The notes under the pieces: generated by a model
Databases searched by the model: none
Seen by the model: the letters and a program-made list of their open reading frames with translations, nothing else
Told to the model about the DNA's origin: nothing
NCBI GenBank assembly: GCA_028713655.1
Contig: JAQTNW010000006.1
Coordinates: forward strand, 1 to 37,543
Direction of reading: 5' to 3'
Length of the DNA: 37,543 nt
Origin: Candidatus Methylacidiphilales bacterium
GTDB lineage: Bacteria > Verrucomicrobiota > Verrucomicrobiia > Methylacidiphilales > JAAUTS01
Part shown: piece by piece, positions 35,628 through 37,543 of the stretch
Layout of the letters: the number at the start of each line of letters is the position of its first letter
Position numbering within the stretch: the stretch's first letter is position 1
Position numbers and translations under genes: made by a program

Positions 35628-35766
35628 TTTTTACGTCGGCGTTCAGCGATCCCCTATAGCTCGTGAGGATCAGCATGGGGCGTGACAGCTCTGCTGGCAT
35701 GATCCCGTGCGACACTACCACAAAAGTCTGGTGTTGTAGGGGATTCGCTGGAACGCATGGTTAGGC
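35628..35766 (-). repeat. attC-like site A
   Basis: On the plus strand GTTAGGC (35760-35766) is exact. The opposite core is degenerate (TTTTTAC, 35628-35634). CGTTCAGCGATCCCCTA (35640-35656) pairs with TAGGGGATTCGCTGGAACG (35737-35755) with two bulged bases, the paired-arm and extrahelical-base layout of attC. An inner ACACTACCA/TGGTGTTGT pair sits in the loop. It lies between the stop of the 119-residue gene and the DUF4288 start. About 139 bp, at the long end for attC. Confidence 0.6.
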
Positions 35767-35767
35767 C

Positions 35768-36127
35768 TCAGTTTAAGTTAAGATACTTCAACAAAGCTTG
35801 AGTTACCACTGCCGTGGCAATGCCAAGTAGCCACACTAAAAATAGAAGACCCCACTTTTTAAATTTCCCCTTCGGACTGGCTTCCCCATGTTTTTGTTCT
35901 AGTTGATCGGCGTATTCACGACCTCTCAAGGTGATCCTATCTACACAGGCATTGCAGGGGATTCCCCTTTCGTCCTCTACATGTTCTCCCGAGAGGTATC
36001 CATCATCAATTAGTTGAGAGACGAGTTTAATTTCGTCCAGGTAAGAGTTTTCGGCGAATGAGATTGGCTCATCGGAGGAAGCTACCCTGTTTAGAATACC
36101 GATGACGGTTGGTCTGATGGAATCCAT
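35768..36127 (-). CDS. Small protein with winged-helix-like part and membrane anchor, unknown
   Basis: A 119-residue protein. The first 75 residues have a DUF2513/YjcQ-like look (IKLVSQLIDDGYLSG, then ITLRGREYADQLEQK), which suggests a winged helix; this is a weak resemblance, not a family call. A basic linker (SPKGKFKKWG) leads to one C-terminal membrane helix (about 94-114). The ATG lies 10 nt after GTTAGGC on its strand, as a cassette gene would. It is the first of three same-strand small genes separated by attC-like sites. No close function known to me. Confidence 0.65.
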   Translation of the reverse strand: MDSIRPTVIGILNRVASSDEPISFAENSYLDEIKLVSQLIDDGYLSGEHVEDERGIPCNACVDRITLRGREYADQLEQKHGEASPKGKFKKWGLLFLVWLLGIATAVVTQALLKYLNLN

Positions 36128-36137
36128 ATTTATTTCT

Positions 36138-36200
36138 GCCTAACAGTATATTAGATTGAATTCAATCTATCCGAGATAGGTGGAATTCAACCTATCTCGG
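36138..36200 (-). repeat. attC-type core with two adjacent palindromes
   Basis: On plus, GCCTAAC (36138-36144) is an exact core next to the start of the 119-residue gene. It is followed by a perfect 18-bp palindrome, TAGATTGAATTCAATCTA (36152-36169). Next come the arms CCGAGATAGGT (36171-36181) and ACCTATCTCGG (36190-36200) around an 8-nt loop. No clear partner core is seen at the far side, so this may be a truncated attC, a cassette-array boundary or another element. Confidence 0.5.
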
Positions 36201-36327
36201 GGATTGAAGCGAGTTTGTTTCGGAAGCGCCATGCGCATGCCACCAGCATGCAGAAATTTGGCCTGTGGGCAAGCCGGGATTGGAGGGAAGCCGTTCTTGG
36301 TTTCGGGTTCTTCGTTCTTTGTGGGTT

Positions 36328-36427
36328 AAGTTTTAAGCCCACCATTTATAATGGCATGGTTCCAACCTTTTGCGTCTTTTGCGCTTTTTCGCGGCTAAAT
36401 CCGGTTTTTAGATTTCTCTCTGCGTCT
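36328..36427. repeat. Dispersed repeat, copy B
   Basis: Inverted match to 33672-33772 (about 93% by hand). Its right end covers the last codons and the stop of trmFO (36408-36427). The stretch 36201-36327 between the palindromes and this repeat shows no gene. Confidence 0.8.
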
Positions 36428-37543
36428 GCGTTAAAGACAAAAAATCTCTCTGCGCCCGGGCGGCATAGTTCGCATAACGCTCGCGCTTGTTACGCGGCGG
36501 ACTCTCCAACGGCGGCATCAGCCCGAAATTCGCCTTCATCGGCTGGAACTGTTTGGCTTCCGCATGGGTCACATACCAGCACAAAGCCCCCAGCATCGTC
36601 GTCTTCGGCAATTCCAGCAACGGCTCCCCCCGCAGATGCCGGACGGCGTTCAGCCCGGCCAAAAGACCCGTCGCCGCATTGCCCATGTAACCCTCCACAC
36701 CGGTGATCTGCCCGCCAAAATACAGGCCCGGCCTTTGCTTGAATTCCAACGTTGCCTTCAGCAAGGAAGGCGAGTTAATAAATGTGTTGCGGTGCATCTG
36801 GCCCAGCCGGACAAATTCGGCGTTCTCCAAACCCGGAATCAGCCGCAGCACGCGCTCCTGCTCACCCCATTTGATATTGGTCTGAAAACCGACCATATTA
36901 TACAGCGACCCCGCCGCGTTGTCCTGTCTGAGCTGCACCACCGCATAAGGCCAGCGCCCCGTGCGCGGATCGTCCAGACCCACCGGTGTCATCGGTCCGT
37001 AAGCAAGCGCCCGGCGCTCGCGCGACGCAAGGATTTCAACAGGCAGGCAGCCTTCAAAAAAGCATTCGTCTTCCTTTTCAAAATCGCGCAACGGCATCCG
37101 CTCAGCCGCCAACAAGGCATCGATGAAGCGGTTGTATTCCGCCTCGTTCAGCGGGCAATTCAGGTAATCGCCATCCTCCCCTCCGCGTCCGTGCCGCGAG
37201 GCCTTGAAACAAATTTCGCGATTGATCGATTCCGCTTCCACGATGGGCGCCAGCGCATCGTAAAAATACAGATGATCGGACCCCGCCAATTTGCGGATTG
37301 ATTCCGCAAGGGCGGGACTGGTCAGCGGACCGGACGCCACAACCACAATTCCGTTCCCGGGAATTTCCCGGATTTCTTCGCGCCGGATTTCCACCAGCGG
37401 ATGATTTTCCAACCGGCGCGTCACTTCCCTGGAAAAATTTTCACGGTCCACCGCCAGCGCCGCTCCTGCAGGCACCGCCGTTTCACGGGCAACGTCCAGG
37501 ATCAGGGAATGGAATTGTTCCATCTCCCATTTCAACTGGCCCG
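36408..37543 (-). CDS. trmFO: Methylenetetrahydrofolate-tRNA-(uracil-5-)-methyltransferase, 3' part
   Basis: The 3' part of a folate/FAD-dependent enzyme that makes m5U54 in tRNA. About 378 codons are present; the N-terminal part with the GxGLAG FAD motif lies beyond the right edge. Markers are [10 protein letters not shown] near the window edge, [54 protein letters not shown] and [20 protein letters not shown], then KANFGLMPP. The frame ends in [10 protein letters not shown], whose last codons and stop come from dispersed repeat copy B, so the native C-terminus may have been replaced. The family usually ends shortly after the YITH..FQPMN region, so activity is probably unaffected. Confidence 0.95.
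   Translation of the reverse strand, partial: GQLKWEMEQFHSLILDVARETAVPAGAALAVDRENFSREVTRRLENHPLVEIRREEIREIPGNGIVVVASGPLTSPALAESIRKLAGSDHLYFYDALAPIVEAESINREICFKASRHGRGGEDGDYLNCPLNEAEYNRFIDALLAAERMPLRDFEKEDECFFEGCLPVEILASRERRALAYGPMTPVGLDDPRTGRWPYAVVQLRQDNAAGSLYNMVGFQTNIKWGEQERVLRLIPGLENAEFVRLGQMHRNTFINSPSLLKATLEFKQRPGLYFGGQITGVEGYMGNAATGLLAGLNAVRHLRGEPLLELPKTTMLGALCWYVTHAEAKQFQPMKANFGLMPPLESPPRNKRERYANYAARAQRDFLSLTQTQREI

Noticed and set aside
36325-36331. GTTAAGT as the partner core of the attC-type site at 36138
   Set aside because: It fits GTTRRRY but would make a site of nearly 200 bp with no matching arms, and it overlaps the start of a dispersed repeat.

Overview
The window reads as a chromosomal segment of a Gram-negative member of the PVC group, most likely Verrucomicrobiota. 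Pointers are an asymmetric outer-membrane type efflux system (RND, adaptor, TolC), a small SWIB-domain protein with a lysine-rich tail, a MurA with Asp in place of the catalytic-loop Cys, an ORF6N protein, and several intergenic repeat families of the kind common in environmental Verrucomicrobiota. The taxon is an inference; no rRNA or tRNA gene is visible.

Layout. 1-8720: the 5' end of mreB (minus strand), then a plus-strand run of a Lon substrate-binding-domain protein, a secreted ankyrin-repeat protein, ftsH, folP, cdaA, glmM and a family 2 glycosyltransferase. The order ftsH-folP-(cdaA)-glmM combines the enterobacterial ftsH-folP-glmM order with the firmicute cdaA-glmM pairing; no cdaR/YbbR gene lies between cdaA and glmM. 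A RAYT-derived miniature element sits between ftsH and folP, and a two-hairpin repeat sits between folP and cdaA. 8754-16530 (minus): a SWIB protein, an NlpC/P60 peptidase, and a tetR-tolC-adaptor-RND efflux operon with a clear operator palindrome in front of tetR. 16764-23968: a small lipoprotein gene, then (minus) a heme A synthase followed 2 nt later by a copper-type P-type ATPase with an added C-terminal membrane domain, then murA and an OmpA-domain protein. 24067-25980: a secreted protein of unknown function with lower GC by eye. 26004-30591 (minus): ORF6N protein, sufS, sufU, hemW-like, galK. 31075-33491: cydAB.

33492-37543 is the most unusual part. It carries two inverted copies (about 93% identical by hand alignment over 100 bp) of a dispersed repeat, at 33672-33772 and 36328-36427. 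Between them lie a two-ACT-domain protein, a small zincin, and three short minus-strand genes (one a DUF4288 gene broken by a 5-bp tandem duplication). The three are separated by sequences resembling integron attC sites: GTTAGGC/GCCTAAC cores and imperfect palindromes with bulged bases. This looks like a small integrase-less cassette cluster. The window ends inside trmFO, whose last codons and stop are supplied by the dispersed repeat.

Functionally, the left half concerns cell envelope and wall precursor supply (mreB, glmM, murA, cdaA signalling, FtsH quality control). The middle concerns efflux, heme A and copper for a haem-copper oxidase encoded elsewhere. The right half holds Fe-S cluster assembly, galactose phosphorylation and a cytochrome bd oxidase.
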